In this document: positions 1 through 10,392 of the stretch, one piece after another
Position numbering within the stretch: the stretch's first letter is position 1
How the letters are laid out: every line of letters begins with the position of its first letter
Origin: Cladobotryum mycophilum
Taxonomy: Eukaryota; Ascomycota; Sordariomycetes; Hypocreales; Hypocreaceae
Length of the DNA: 64,000 nucleotides
Assembly (NCBI GenBank): GCA_036429605.1
Contig: CM071589.1
Coordinates: forward strand, 6,386,001 to 6,450,000
Reading direction: 5' to 3'
Position numbers and translations under genes: made by a program
The notes under the pieces: generated by a model
Database searches by the model: none
The model's input: only the letters and a program-made list of their open reading frames with translations
Told to the model about the DNA's origin: nothing

Positions 1-1041
1 TCTTCTCCCACTTCTCTTCCTTGGCTTCCGTTGTACTAAATACGTCCATTGTTGCGTACATCGTCACGCTTTTTTTGGTTGGTTGGGGGGGGGGGCTCTT
101 CAAGGATCCGTGGTTCCGCGTCTCATTCCGGGTGGGCGGGTGTCGGAGTTCAAGCCCCAGTTTCCACTGTCTTCCACTCTTCCACTCTTTTCCTCTCTTC
201 CCTTTCCTCCAATCCCCTGTGAGGGAGGGCTTTACCGCACGGCACAGGCGCAGACAGGGCTTTCGGCACTGGTAGACATCGGTAACGCTGCTGCATCACT
301 GGCTGTAGGCCATGTCACTTTTGCAGTACAAATACTCTGTAGTATTAGACGATTACTACTACTACGACGTACTACCTTATGATGTGCATGATGAGCATGG
401 AACAATTGGATCACTCCGTTTCCGTCCACTCGTCTTATCTCGTTCGGAACTTGCCGTTTCCTTGCAACTGGTTGGTTGGCTGTTTATTTTCTCCATCTCT
501 CTTGTTTTGTCTTCTCCTCCTCCTCCTTTTTTCCTTCTTTTCATTTGCCGTCCATCTGACCGAAATGGGTATCTGTGGTTTTCTTTGTTTCACCTTGTTT
601 TCTCCATGTCTCTCATTCCATCACGGCATCGCCGAGATCTATCCGGTAACGGAAGTAAGACTGCACCACACCATACCACACCACACCCAACGTCGTCTAC
701 CTGTACCTGTACCTAAACAAAAGTTCGATTCGATCCAACAACCCCCAAGTGATGATGAATTGAAACAAAATAAAACATCACGATGTCGAAACTTGATAGC
801 AACATGCCAAACTTGGCAGTTCGTCCGTTCTCTATGGGTCAGCGTAGCAAAGAGTCCTTCCCACAAGGGCCGAAATGGTATCCGTATAACCGTAAACAGG
901 CCACAGCGCCGCTAGCATGATGTAAGTTTGCTGTACGATGTCTTTTTTTTTTGCTTGCTTGCTTGCTTGCTGTAGGTGCAATAATAAAAACAAGTGACGA
1001 TACGGTAGGTTAATCATGGCGCGACTGTTTCACCGATGAAC

Positions 1042-1141
<100 letters not shown>

Positions 1142-3000
1142 ATGCAGTAGGTGACAGTGCTGTGATGCGTGGACTTTATTTTAGGGCTGGCCTGCTCGTT
1201 CTGACATGGTTCCGAGTTTAGCCAAGTTATCAATCAATCAGCCTTGTCCTGATTGATTCCAAGTCAGACATGGATGTCTCTCATAAGGTCTTAATGACAT
1301 GACATATAGGCCCATAACTGCTCTTTTGCTCCACGACCCTCTTCCCTACCAGTTACAAGTGCATACATACGTGCTGAGCCTATGATCTGCCATGTAACTC
1401 AAATCAAATACCGAACCGTGGCCCCCCTACCTTGGATAATGTCTCGCTTCGTTCTTCCTGTTTTTTTTTCGGAGCCGACAGTTTTCGAATGTTTTAGAAT
1501 GTGACGACATTTTTTTTTGTTTTGTTCTAGAAAGACTCGAAACAAACGATGGGAAACTTGGAGGCAAGTACGACACTACAAAGGTACCTCCTTCCCTCTT
1601 CGCTGGCTTCGAGATCGGAGGCAGGAAGGCGTCTCCACTCTTTCCACTCTTTCCTTTCTTTAAGGTTAGTAACTTTCCCTAGTAGCAAGTAACTGCCTGC
1701 GGCATGATGCGGCGACACCTTCCCTGAGCGGTAATCGGATTTGAAACGCGAGGGGACCCCGCCTTTTTATTATTATTTCAAATTCTCCATATTCAAGTCT
1801 CACCGAGAGCCGCAACCGAGAGCCGCAATATTATCAAAATATTATGCCGCACGGATTTCGTGTCTGCTGTTTTGTTTTTCAATTCCTACAGCCAGGATCA
1901 TCATCATACAAGTCATCACGCCAATACCGCAGGTTGAAAAATGCTCAGTGCCTACGCTAAGACAAGGTGGCGAGATTGAGGAATTTTGTTGTTGTTCCAA
2001 GAACGGCCAAAGAAAACCCTGAGAAAGAGGGCAAATTTGACAACTCCAACAACACATCCCCTCCTCCATCATCCACCCCATGATATCATACAGCACGCGC
2101 AGAGCATGCAGTCGAACGGATGCACCGCGCGGCGTCCAACGTGATCTCTCACCCCTTGCCAATTGCGCAATCAGGCATAGCTAAGTAATCAAGGCTACGG
2201 AATGATCCCGACGACAAGACTAAGAGTTTTTTTAACGACAGTCATCCCAGTTCTTTGGATATGCCGGAATTCTGTAATCAAGAGTATTGATTCTTGGGGA
2301 GAGAAACCACAAATTCTGTTGTTGTTGTTGTTTTTATCGAGGATTCTAAATTCCCTCAGATCGATCGCCAACCGAAATAGACCGTGAACCAATGATACGG
2401 CATTGAAAGGCTGGTGTCAGCATCCCTCCAACTTGGAGAGACCAGGCAAGCCGTTGTTCCTCAAGAGATTCAAATATTGACGTGATAAACTCTCCAACAT
2501 CGTCAAAATTGCTCGATTGCGGACAAAGTTCTAGCCCAAGATGGAGTTGAAAAATTACCTGACTAAAGATGAAGAGATGTTGCTTACCTTTGAATTTTTG
2601 GTCATGTCCATTTCAAGGCTGGGAAGTCGTATCATGAAAAGGAACAACAACAAATTACTCCAATATCGCACTCTGAATAGCGCTACCGCCTAGCATCATG
2701 CGGTCATCGCCCATTAACCCTGCCTGTCCAGTCCAATGGAACCTCATATACGGGCCGAATCGCAATGAGCCGAACAGGCTATTCTCCATCCACGTGGATG
2801 ACAACCGGCCAGTTTCAAGGGTCTCTTTTGAGTCAAAAAAAGGGAGCCCCATCATGCGCTTAAAATATCCTATTTGGTCTTTTTTCCCCCTTCTCTCCCT
2901 GCAGGAGCTGAACCCAAAATGCATCTATATGACGCAAGTCGTTGCGGTCAATATGGAGACTTGGGAGAGTCACCGCCGCATCCAGGGGGTTGCAATCGTG

Positions 3001-3003
3001 ACA

Positions 3004-3042
<39 letters not shown>
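3001..3042. repeat. compound (AC)10(AG)11 microsatellite
   Basis: Ten AC units followed directly by eleven AG units. Spurious frames cross it on both strands; none looks coding. Confidence 0.95.
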
Positions 3043-4250
3043 CCCTTCACATGCGATGCTTGTGCCGGGGAGCATTTCGGCCCCACACCTCCGATAACCC
3101 GGAACGGGAAGTCGAGATGACTTGAATGCTGTGAACGTATTCAGGGTCCGCCTGACAATTTTACAGACAGTCATTCAGCCCATAATGAGCCGTCATGATG
3201 ATTCTTGAGGGTTATGGAAGGAATGTCGAAACACGGGTGATCCCGTGGGTCGAGTTTCTTTTTCTTTCTTCAGAGTCGGCACTAACACCATCTTTTTCAA
3301 CCCCTCCTCCTCTTCCCTAAATCTACTCTGAAGAATTCATCGAGATGGACTCGCTTGGGCCTCCTCCATGATCTTGCTGAACCAGTCTAGATTCTATCAT
3401 CGATCTAGAATACGCCATTTCCGAGACTTTGCATGTGGTGTTACGTCCCAAGAATCAATATTTCTCCCTCTCCCCCGACTTGTGGTTGGTGTTCATTCAG
3501 TCTGTTACCATCTTCGGGTCTACAGTAGCGGCCCCTGATAATTTGACAACCTCAATGTTTTTGCTCTCATCAATATTTGCTATACGGAATCAAAGTTGAT
3601 TTTCGGTACACACTCCTGGGGCGGTGGAAGGGATGCGCACCCTACGGATCCTATCAAAATGCTGAATATTCCAAAGTGAGCCAGTTTGGTTCTTCCCCCA
3701 CAGATTAACATCAAGCTGCCTTCCAAGAGCTAACAAATGAGTACAGACATCGTGCCATGTTACCTGCATCCCCCCGAATCCCTTATACGTGACACAGAAA
3801 CCAATAATGACAGCCTCCGCCACCATCTCAGGTGCTCAGCACATCGCACGCGACTTCCAGATCATACCAACGGCCAGTTCCCCACAAGACCCTTGCTTGT
3901 ATTCAAGCTGAATAATTACTCGGAGCTCGTGTCTTGGCCAAGTGAGGTTTCTGGTTATCTGATTGGCGGTGTCTCTGTCTGTGTTTGGTCAAATATTCCG
4001 ACAATGTGTCGTGTGACTATCCCCATCTAGAATTTTTGACGACAAGGCTCGTTGGTGTGAACAGTGGCATGTCTGTCATACTTGGGAAGAATAGTAGTCA
4101 TGGAGTCTGCCTTGGCGGCTCCTCGTGGTGTGATCCATTTCGTAATTGTGCGACTCTGATGATATCTCAATAACTCTAGACGAGGATTATCCTTACCATC
4201 ACGCATATTCATTTCACGTTCATAGGCATCATTGGGGCCTTGAGGTAAAC

Positions 4251-4257
4251 TATAAAA
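4251..4257 (+). promoter_or_regulatory. TATA box of the small secreted protein gene
   Basis: TATAAAA lies 153 bp upstream of the ATG at 4410. It is followed by an A/C-rich leader with CACAGCACAGCACAACACAA, typical of a highly expressed fungal 5' UTR. The role is inferred from position and match to the consensus. Confidence 0.6.
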
Positions 4258-4409
4258 GGAGCAGAGGCCATGTACATCATTTTTTTTATCCACAGCACAG
4301 CACAACACAAAATCACCAACACCAAGTATACTCAGCCACGACCCCTGAATCTCCTTTAACTCTCAAGAATCTCTAGAGAACTCCAAGTTCAGCCAAACAA
4401 TCCCCCAAA

Positions 4410-4733
4410 ATGCGCTTCTTCAAGCTCTTCATTCTCCTCCCAACCCTCACCATCGCCTCCCCCGGCGGCAACCACCAACTCAAGGAACTCCCTGACATTG
4501 GCGCCGTTGCCCTCGTCAGCGGCATCTCTCTCTACGACCTCCCCCATGGTAAGGGCGGTAGCGGTCTACAACCTCGCCAGGCTATCTGCCCTCCCGATTA
4601 TCCGCTATCCTGCAAGGCGTACGGCTTCTGTTGTCCGCCCATCGCGGTGGGTTGCTGCCCGTTGGCCTGCTGTGCCCCGGGATCGACATTTTGCCAGAAC
4701 GGGCATTGTTACGGTCCGGTTAAGAAGACTTGA
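4410..4733 (+). CDS. small secreted cysteine-rich protein, 107 aa
   Basis: An intronless ORF of 107 residues. Residues 1-17 form a signal peptide (MRFFKLFILLPTLTIAS), so the product should be secreted. A spacer of about 40 residues follows, then a compact Cys-rich domain from residue 60 to 100 with ten cysteines, including three adjacent pairs (74-75, 82-83, 87-88). The spacing C-x7-C-x5-CC-x6-CC-x3-CC-x6-C-x4-C recalls part of a granulin-type stack of CC pairs and does not fit the eight-Cys hydrophobin pattern. A clear TATA box and A/C-rich leader precede it, so real expression is likely. Function is unknown; a cell-wall or host-interaction role is only a guess from size, secretion and disulfide content. 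Confidence 0.8.
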   Translation: MRFFKLFILLPTLTIASPGGNHQLKELPDIGAVALVSGISLYDLPHGKGGSGLQPRQAICPPDYPLSCKAYGFCCPPIAVGCCPLACCAPGSTFCQNGHCYGPVKKT

Positions 4734-5787
4734 TGCCAAGGCGCGTTATGGGGGGGAGGGGCTGATGTGTCCTGCGATTTCTGGGTCAAGATTCACCCCC
4801 TTTGTCATCTGGGAGGACGTTGTGACACCAAATCCCCCTCGGACGATGAAGGACTAGAAGAGATATGATTTGGTAGATTGTGACTATTCATACACTCCCT
4901 TTTCTGACTTAGTTTCCATTTCTAGTAGTAGTCGGAATGTCACTCGCTATCTTCACTATTCTCTATCAATGACCGCTCTCGCTTCCCTCAAATCTGCTTT
5001 GCCTCTTTAACTTAGCACCACGACATCCATCTTTCGCCTGCCACGACTTATCAACGCCCTCATCTCAGACATTGTCTTATAAACACGCTTAGTCAACCTG
5101 AAACGTGAAACAACGCCAGCAAATCAGGCTATATGCCGGTTATGTTTGCAATCCTACGTGACTACATAAACCACTATCCCCCCAAAGGAAGGCAACGGGA
5201 TCTAGTAGATCGAATCGCGTCAATTGGCCCAAATTCGAGATTTATCCCCCCTCCCCCTCCCCCGACTGAATGTACCGCTCGGCAGTACAATAGCTACTGT
5301 TGCATCCGCCCAATTTATCCATTTGGCGGATTCGGGACCGAGTTTGAATCCTCGTATTACCGGCCTTTTCATGTGACATCCTGAGCCTCAGATTCTCGAC
5401 TAACAAATGCCGAACCCACGGACGACGTGGGTTTTGCGGGGCAGATGCTCCTCTCCTGATGATAAGCTCATGCGCAGTCTGTAGTATTATCGAAGAGGTA
5501 GTATAGGAGACAACCTCAAGATCAGCATTCGCCTGCATGATGATACAGAGTTGGTTTATGCATTGAATTTATGTATGAGCTGATGAACGACACAAATGCA
5601 CATTGACTTTTGCCTTGTAGAATAAACAATGTTGAAGAGTATGAAGCTATCTTGAGATGGGTTAATTCAATGTCTCACTTGACCCTTGCCACCACAAAGT
5701 ACCGCTCCCCAGTGCCAGTCATGAATGAAGTCGACTTTGTAGTCAACCTTTGAAGAAGATTCTATTCATTGAAGCTTGGAACGTCAT
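4734..5787. other. intergenic between convergent genes
   Basis: About 1 kb between the 3' ends of two facing genes. It contains pyrimidine-rich patches and short frames without coding character. No gene is seen. Confidence 0.6.
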
Positions 5788-6258
5788 TTAATCTGATGAC
5801 AAGCCGCGAAAACCCATGATACCTAGCACAGAAAGCACAACGCATCCACCACCAAGCATGCCAAATGCCCCATCGCAAATCATGCCAGTCTCGTACGCCG
5901 CAGCGCAGCTCACCACATCAACCACATCAGCCAACACGTTGGCAATAACCACACTCTGCAGCGCACCCTCATCAAACGCGACGTGCCGGTTGAGATTCCA
6001 CGTCACAAGACCAAGGCCAGCACAGCTGGACCCAAAAAGCCTTGCCATGAGGACCGCGTCCCGTGGAATGTCAAGAAGGAAAAGGCGCCCGGCGAGGCGT
6101 GGCGCGATGATGCAAGATATGCCGAGGATGACTTTGAGTGCGGCGAGGGAGGTGAGTGCGGTAGATGCAGTGCCGGAGGGTTTACTGTCTTGATGAGTGG
6201 TGTCCTGCTTGGCCATGTTGGTGTTGATCAATGGCGTGGTGGGCTTGGAGTCTGCCAT
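5788..6258 (-). CDS. four-pass small membrane protein, 156 aa
   Basis: An intronless ORF of 156 residues starting at the ATG whose complement ends at 6258. The first 30 residues are polar (Thr/Ser/Lys). Four hydrophobic segments follow, at about 35-55, 68-86, 98-120 and 125-148, so it is an integral membrane protein with four predicted helices. Small residues (Gly, Ala, Ser) dominate the helices. Families of small fungal four-helix proteins of unknown function look like this, but I do not recognise a named one. Transcription is leftward, convergent with the secreted Cys-rich gene. Confidence is high that it is a gene and low for any role. Confidence 0.75.
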   Translation of the reverse strand: MADSKPTTPLINTNMAKQDTTHQDSKPSGTASTALTSLAALKVILGISCIIAPRLAGRLFLLDIPRDAVLMARLFGSSCAGLGLVTWNLNRHVAFDEGALQSVVIANVLADVVDVVSCAAAYETGMICDGAFGMLGGGCVVLSVLGIMGFRGLSSD

Positions 6259-7324
6259 GGCAAGTTGACAAGGTGAGATTAAGTCTTGGACAAAATCTAT
6301 TCGTTTCTAGATAGAATCATCAGTCTATTCACAATTCAGTACGAGTTTATATATGCTTTCTATCCGGTGCCTGGCTTAGCTGAAAGATGTTGATGTAAGG
6401 CTGTGTGACACCATAACGTAGAGGCATAACAGTCAACGTTCTGCTCGACCAATTGAGTTTCACGAGGCCAAGAATTTGAGTATCAAGGCACCGCATACAT
6501 GGCGTCAATTATCTCCATAATGGTTTTTAATACAAATTCCTTCATAGCAATCAATTACACGATAAGGGTGTTAGTGAGTCGAGAAGCCAAGAGAGGACTT
6601 TGGTAGGTTATATCTTGTAAGCCAACCTGAGAACCGTAACGGGCTCTACACAGCTTCTCCCCGCCCCAAGTCACAGCCATCAATCCATTTCGATACCGCC
6701 CCTGATCTAGTTGCAGACACGTAGTTCACCTAATAGTTTTCCCAATCACCAGGTCCCACCAGACCCAAGCAAAATACTTCCACCACAACCTCCCCTCTCC
6801 AAGAACCCCCTTATTCCCCAACGTGAGCAGCTACTGTCCTCGTTATATCTGCACCGTACACCATAACGTCAAGTTAATCACCCATCAAACCATAAGCATC
6901 ATAGGCCGAGATCCAACCCCTCAAAACCATCCCAGATCAAGACCATCAGTGGCAAAACACTCGACGATCCGCAACAAATCGGGTAATTTCCAGAGTTTCC
7001 CCAGACCTATAGCAATGTAAACCATATTGCCTTCCTTCCATTCCATCATTCCAGTTCAACTGCCGTTGCGGGATAGCAACCTTTGCGGGGGGAGGGTGGC
7101 ACGATCATCACCACAACACTGGACGTCATGTACACATCATACCCCATCATCACTGAAGTCATCGAACATTCCCCTCCAACTCATCAAGAAATAAAAGAAT
7201 CTTTCTCTTCATCTCATTTTTACCGACTTTGTCAAGCCCCATCTTGGCCTCAAAACTATTTCTCACAAAAGGCCATCTTCGAAAAACACAACATCCATTT
7301 CCATAGTAAACCAACAACCCCATC
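6259..7324. promoter_or_regulatory. divergent intergenic promoter region
   Basis: About 1.07 kb between two divergently transcribed genes. The right half is rich in C and A, as in a leader for the mitochondrial-type gene. A frame at 6823-7020 has no coding character. Confidence 0.5.
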
Positions 7325-7797
7325 ATGCCATTCCCACGAGCTTCAAGCGGCATGCTCCGCACCCTGATCCGTCCCGCCCGCACGGCCGCACCACTCCGCT
7401 CCACCCAGATCCGAACCCAAACCATCGGCGGCAAGGAATCCCTCGGCGGACCGGGCGGACAGCAGCCTCCTCCCCGCAACCCCGGAGGACCCGAGGCCCT
7501 CCAACGCAACTGGTAACTTTCCCTTCATCCCCTTCTTTTGCCTTAAAATCCCGCCCTCCCCTTTCATCCGATACGTCTTCAAATGAATATGGAGCTTTGG
7601 GGGCTAATCAGTTAACCGATGCTAACTTTTCTTTTTCTCGCCACAGGATGTACATTGGCGGTGCCTTCTTGACCCTCGCGATCGGGTACTCGTGGATAAC
7701 TCGCCATCCGGACGAGGCTCGGCAAGCTCGGGATAAGTCGCTGAGCGAGATGAGCGGAAGGACAAAGACGGAAATGGCTGGATTCCGACACGATTGA
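7325..7797 (+). CDS. small single-pass mitochondrial-type membrane protein, 112 aa
   Basis: Two exons, 7325-7512 and 7647-7797. The intron begins GTAACT, has a GCTAAC branch site at 7621 and ends CCACAG; the split codon is TGG. The N-terminus is rich in Arg, Ser, Thr and Ala and lacks acidic residues over about 35 positions, as expected for a mitochondrial presequence. A Gly/Pro-rich linker follows, then one transmembrane helix at about residues 65-81 (start YIGGAFLTLAIGY) and a charged C-terminal tail. An alternative start at the second Met (7352) would leave the same presequence. The layout suggests a small inner-membrane protein; I cannot name the family. Confidence 0.8.
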
Positions 7798-7824
7798 TCC
7801 AACTGATTCCCGTTAGGTTGACCA

Positions 7825-7825
7825 A

Positions 7826-7856
<31 letters not shown>
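7825..7856. repeat. (AGAA)n microsatellite
   Basis: A tetranucleotide GAAA-type array followed by further A/G-rich sequence to about 7890. It lies in the 3' gap between the preceding gene and the convergent oxidoreductase gene. Confidence 0.9.
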
Positions 7857-8092
7857 TGGAAGAAAAAAGGAAGAAAAAAGAAGAAAAAATCATCAAGCAA
7901 AGTACAAGGATGGATTTGGAATTGGCGATGCTGATGCTGATGATACGGAACGGATATCAGCCGTGTATGAGCTCTGGATGGACATGTATATGAATTATGA
8001 GTCAAAAGGCATCACATCAACAAAACACACAAGTAAATGAATGGAACAATATGAAATACTCTCATCCGATATTCTAGAAATTATTGAAACAT

Positions 8093-9727
8093 CTACAGAG
8101 TAATGCAGAATTGAATCAGTTCAAGCGCTACACCCACTCTTCCGTCCCCCGTCTCATCACCACCACCACCACCACCACCACCACCATCACATTCTCCTTC
8201 ATTCACATTATCACCACCCTCACCCCTTCTTCTGCTTCTGCAACAAATAATCACCCCCCTAACAGCACTTACAAAGCCCCTAAACCCCGCCAACGGCCAC
8301 AGATCCCAAAACCCTGCCTTGGCGCGGCTCTTCCACGTCGCCCGCCTCGCCGCCTCCTCCCCCTCCACATCCACCTTCACTTTATCGTAGACGGTGGGTA
8401 GGTGCGTAGCCTTATACTTTACCCGCAGCGCATCATACGAGCCCTTGTCGTAATTCGCCCAGAACTCTTCCTCCGTGTAGTAGGCATGCGCGTAGAGCCA
8501 CTTCTTGCCGCCCAATTCCTGGACCTTCTTCTCCAGCGCGCGGTTCTTGTCAATCACCTCCCGCCTGTTGCCCTTGACGCCGCCCCAGACCCCAAAGTTC
8601 ATCAGGTTGGGCACGTTGGGGTCCGCAAACTCGGAGTGTATGCCGTGCGCCGAGTCCGGGTCGTCTCTGCGGATGCGGAGCGGGCAGATCCACAGCGGGT
8701 AGATGTGCAGCTCCTTGTCCAGCCAGGACTGGAACTCGTCGACGCGATCGTAGGGCACGCCGACGTCTTGGACCATGTAGTAGTCCGCCAGGCCACTCTT
8801 GTGCACGGCGCGGTACATTTCGCGGGCGTGCATGACAGGGTCGAGGATGTATCTGGTGATGCGGTTGAAGGGCGTGAGGAAGTATCGGAAGGCGTACACG
8901 GCCGTCCAAAAGCCACCTCTGTCGTAGCGGAAGAGATAATCCTCTAGAGGGATGTAGTCCGTTATGAGATCCGACTTCCTCAGCTGTTTCTGCACTTGTT
9001 TCGCTCGAGTATAAAACCAGGGGTCACTGCGGCCCATAAACCGAGTGAGTTTCGTGCCTTGGGGCAGATCATCAGTAAACTGTCCCACACAGACAACAGT
9101 CTCCTCCATGGAGAAGACAACAGCATCCACATAGTCATTATTCTCCTTTGCGCATTCCGCTTCCAGTTTCTTGAGCATCTCGTTCGGTCCGCGTGAGAGC
9201 GAGTACTCCAGGCGGACATGTGTCTTTGCATCTCTCAGCTGCACCTCCAACAGCGTCACTACGCCCAATGTTCCAAACGCAGACGCAGCACCCCAGAGAA
9301 GATCTTGATTCTCCGTCTTGGACGCTTTCGTCACCGTACCATCCGGCAGTACTATCTCAATAAAGTTGATGTTGGCGTCAAACGCGCCGTACCGAAACGA
9401 GCTGCTCTCGCCAGACGTCCCCGAGAAACCCCCACCAGTTGTGATTCCAGGCAGCTCCATGACAACCATCGGCACCAGACCATGTTTGAGAGTCGCGCTG
9501 ACTAGCATATCCATCGGGACATTTGGTTCCACGAAGGCTGTCTTGGCAGTCTCATCGACGGAGAGAACATGATTGAGCTGACTCGTATCTATAGTGTTGT
9601 CCGCACTGCGGTGGGAGCGGCGCGTGCTATTCGTAGCACCATGATATATCCGAAATGGCTTTTTCTCCTCATAAAACACCTTGACTCGAGCTGATATAGC
9701 TGAGACGACTTTATCATGAGCTTCCAT
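8093..9727 (-). CDS. DHCR24-like FAD-binding oxidoreductase, 544 aa
   Basis: A single-exon ORF. The first in-frame ATG is at 9727 (MEAHDKVV); the frame is open five codons further but only reaches a GTG. The N-terminal half is an FAD-binding type 4 (PCMH) domain with the diagnostic Gly-rich stretch PGITTGGGFSGTSGESSSFR near residue 95 and the following YGAFDANI. This pattern is that of the plant DIMINUTO / animal DHCR24 delta-24 sterol reductase group, and the 544-residue length is close to that family's. The sterol substrate is inferred by family and not shown. The C-terminus has a hydrophobic patch ending in an Arg cluster, then an acidic and poly-Gly tail encoded by a trinucleotide repeat. 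Such fungal paralogues may act on other Delta-24 lipids. Confidence 0.85.
   Translation of the reverse strand: MEAHDKVVSAISARVKVFYEEKKPFRIYHGATNSTRRSHRSADNTIDTSQLNHVLSVDETAKTAFVEPNVPMDMLVSATLKHGLVPMVVMELPGITTGGGFSGTSGESSSFRYGAFDANINFIEIVLPDGTVTKASKTENQDLLWGAASAFGTLGVVTLLEVQLRDAKTHVRLEYSLSRGPNEMLKKLEAECAKENNDYVDAVVFSMEETVVCVGQFTDDLPQGTKLTRFMGRSDPWFYTRAKQVQKQLRKSDLITDYIPLEDYLFRYDRGGFWTAVYAFRYFLTPFNRITRYILDPVMHAREMYRAVHKSGLADYYMVQDVGVPYDRVDEFQSWLDKELHIYPLWICPLRIRRDDPDSAHGIHSEFADPNVPNLMNFGVWGGVKGNRREVIDKNRALEKKVQELGGKKWLYAHAYYTEEEFWANYDKGSYDALRVKYKATHLPTVYDKVKVDVEGEEAARRATWKSRAKAGFWDLWPLAGFRGFVSAVRGVIICCRSRRRGEGGDNVNEGECDGGGGGGGGGDETGDGRVGVALELIQFCITL
8158..8190. repeat. (CAC)n trinucleotide repeat encoding poly-Gly
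   Basis: A CAC array on the plus strand, read as GTG/GGT-type codons on the minus strand. It encodes the run of about nine glycines near the C-terminus of the DHCR24-like protein. It is likely to vary in length between strains. Confidence 0.85.
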
Positions 9728-10392
9728 GGTAACACAGCTCACTCAAGACGCGATAGAAGCCGAGATCCGAGGCAGATGATTCGATACAGACAAGCGCGCA
9801 CCAATCAGCCCACGCTCTAGAGATGTAGGATAGGTACCGCTCTGAAAAGAGGCCTATTAGCGTATCAATTGATCAGTCAATGGCAGCAGAACAAAGATCT
9901 GGAACTCAGGTTGATCAGGCCCGGTTTGGTCCATTCCGAGAAACGCTTACGTCACTGCCCCTTTCAAATGAAACACTACCCTATAAAGGCAAAATCTTGT
10001 TAAAGAACTCGATATTCGTCACAGCTACGCCTTTTACCGCTTATATGAGAATAAGAATAGATATTTTAGAGACTAGAGCCCCCTGAATTGCTCTCTCAAT
10101 CCTCAATGCATTACAAACACAAACGGATGCCATTAGTTTGGAAACTTCACTCCATACGCTTCACTCCTCACGCATCGATCTATACCCCATTAACAATGTA
10201 AATCCTGAGACAATCATCTCAAAAACAAGTTGGATTTAACATGATGTGGGGAAAAGTCACTCAAACAATGATATAACCAAAAAATGATAATGCAAGACCA
10301 ACTAGATAGATCACTTCACAAACTTTTCCATTGAATCCCATAATCTTCTGTATCAAATCATTATCTACAATCCGCTTGAAATTTTACACACC
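9728..10392. other. intergenic, upstream of the DHCR24-like gene
   Basis: A 665-bp gap between HAS1's 3' end and the 5' end of the DHCR24-like gene, both transcribed leftward. It should hold the latter's promoter. A frame at 9880-10086 has no coding character. Confidence 0.5.

Noticed and set aside
312..915. Two overlapping plus-strand ORFs of 134 and 178 codons
   Set aside because: Composition is low in complexity (Ser/Leu/Phe/Pro runs from pyrimidine tracts), with no domain, signal or splice logic.
5331..5361. T-arm-like GAGTTTGAATCCTCG
   Set aside because: No A box, acceptor stem or anticodon arm is visible at the right distance.
8402..8947. 181-codon ORF on the plus strand
   Set aside because: Antisense shadow of the DHCR24-like gene, whose FAD motif is in the minus-strand frame.
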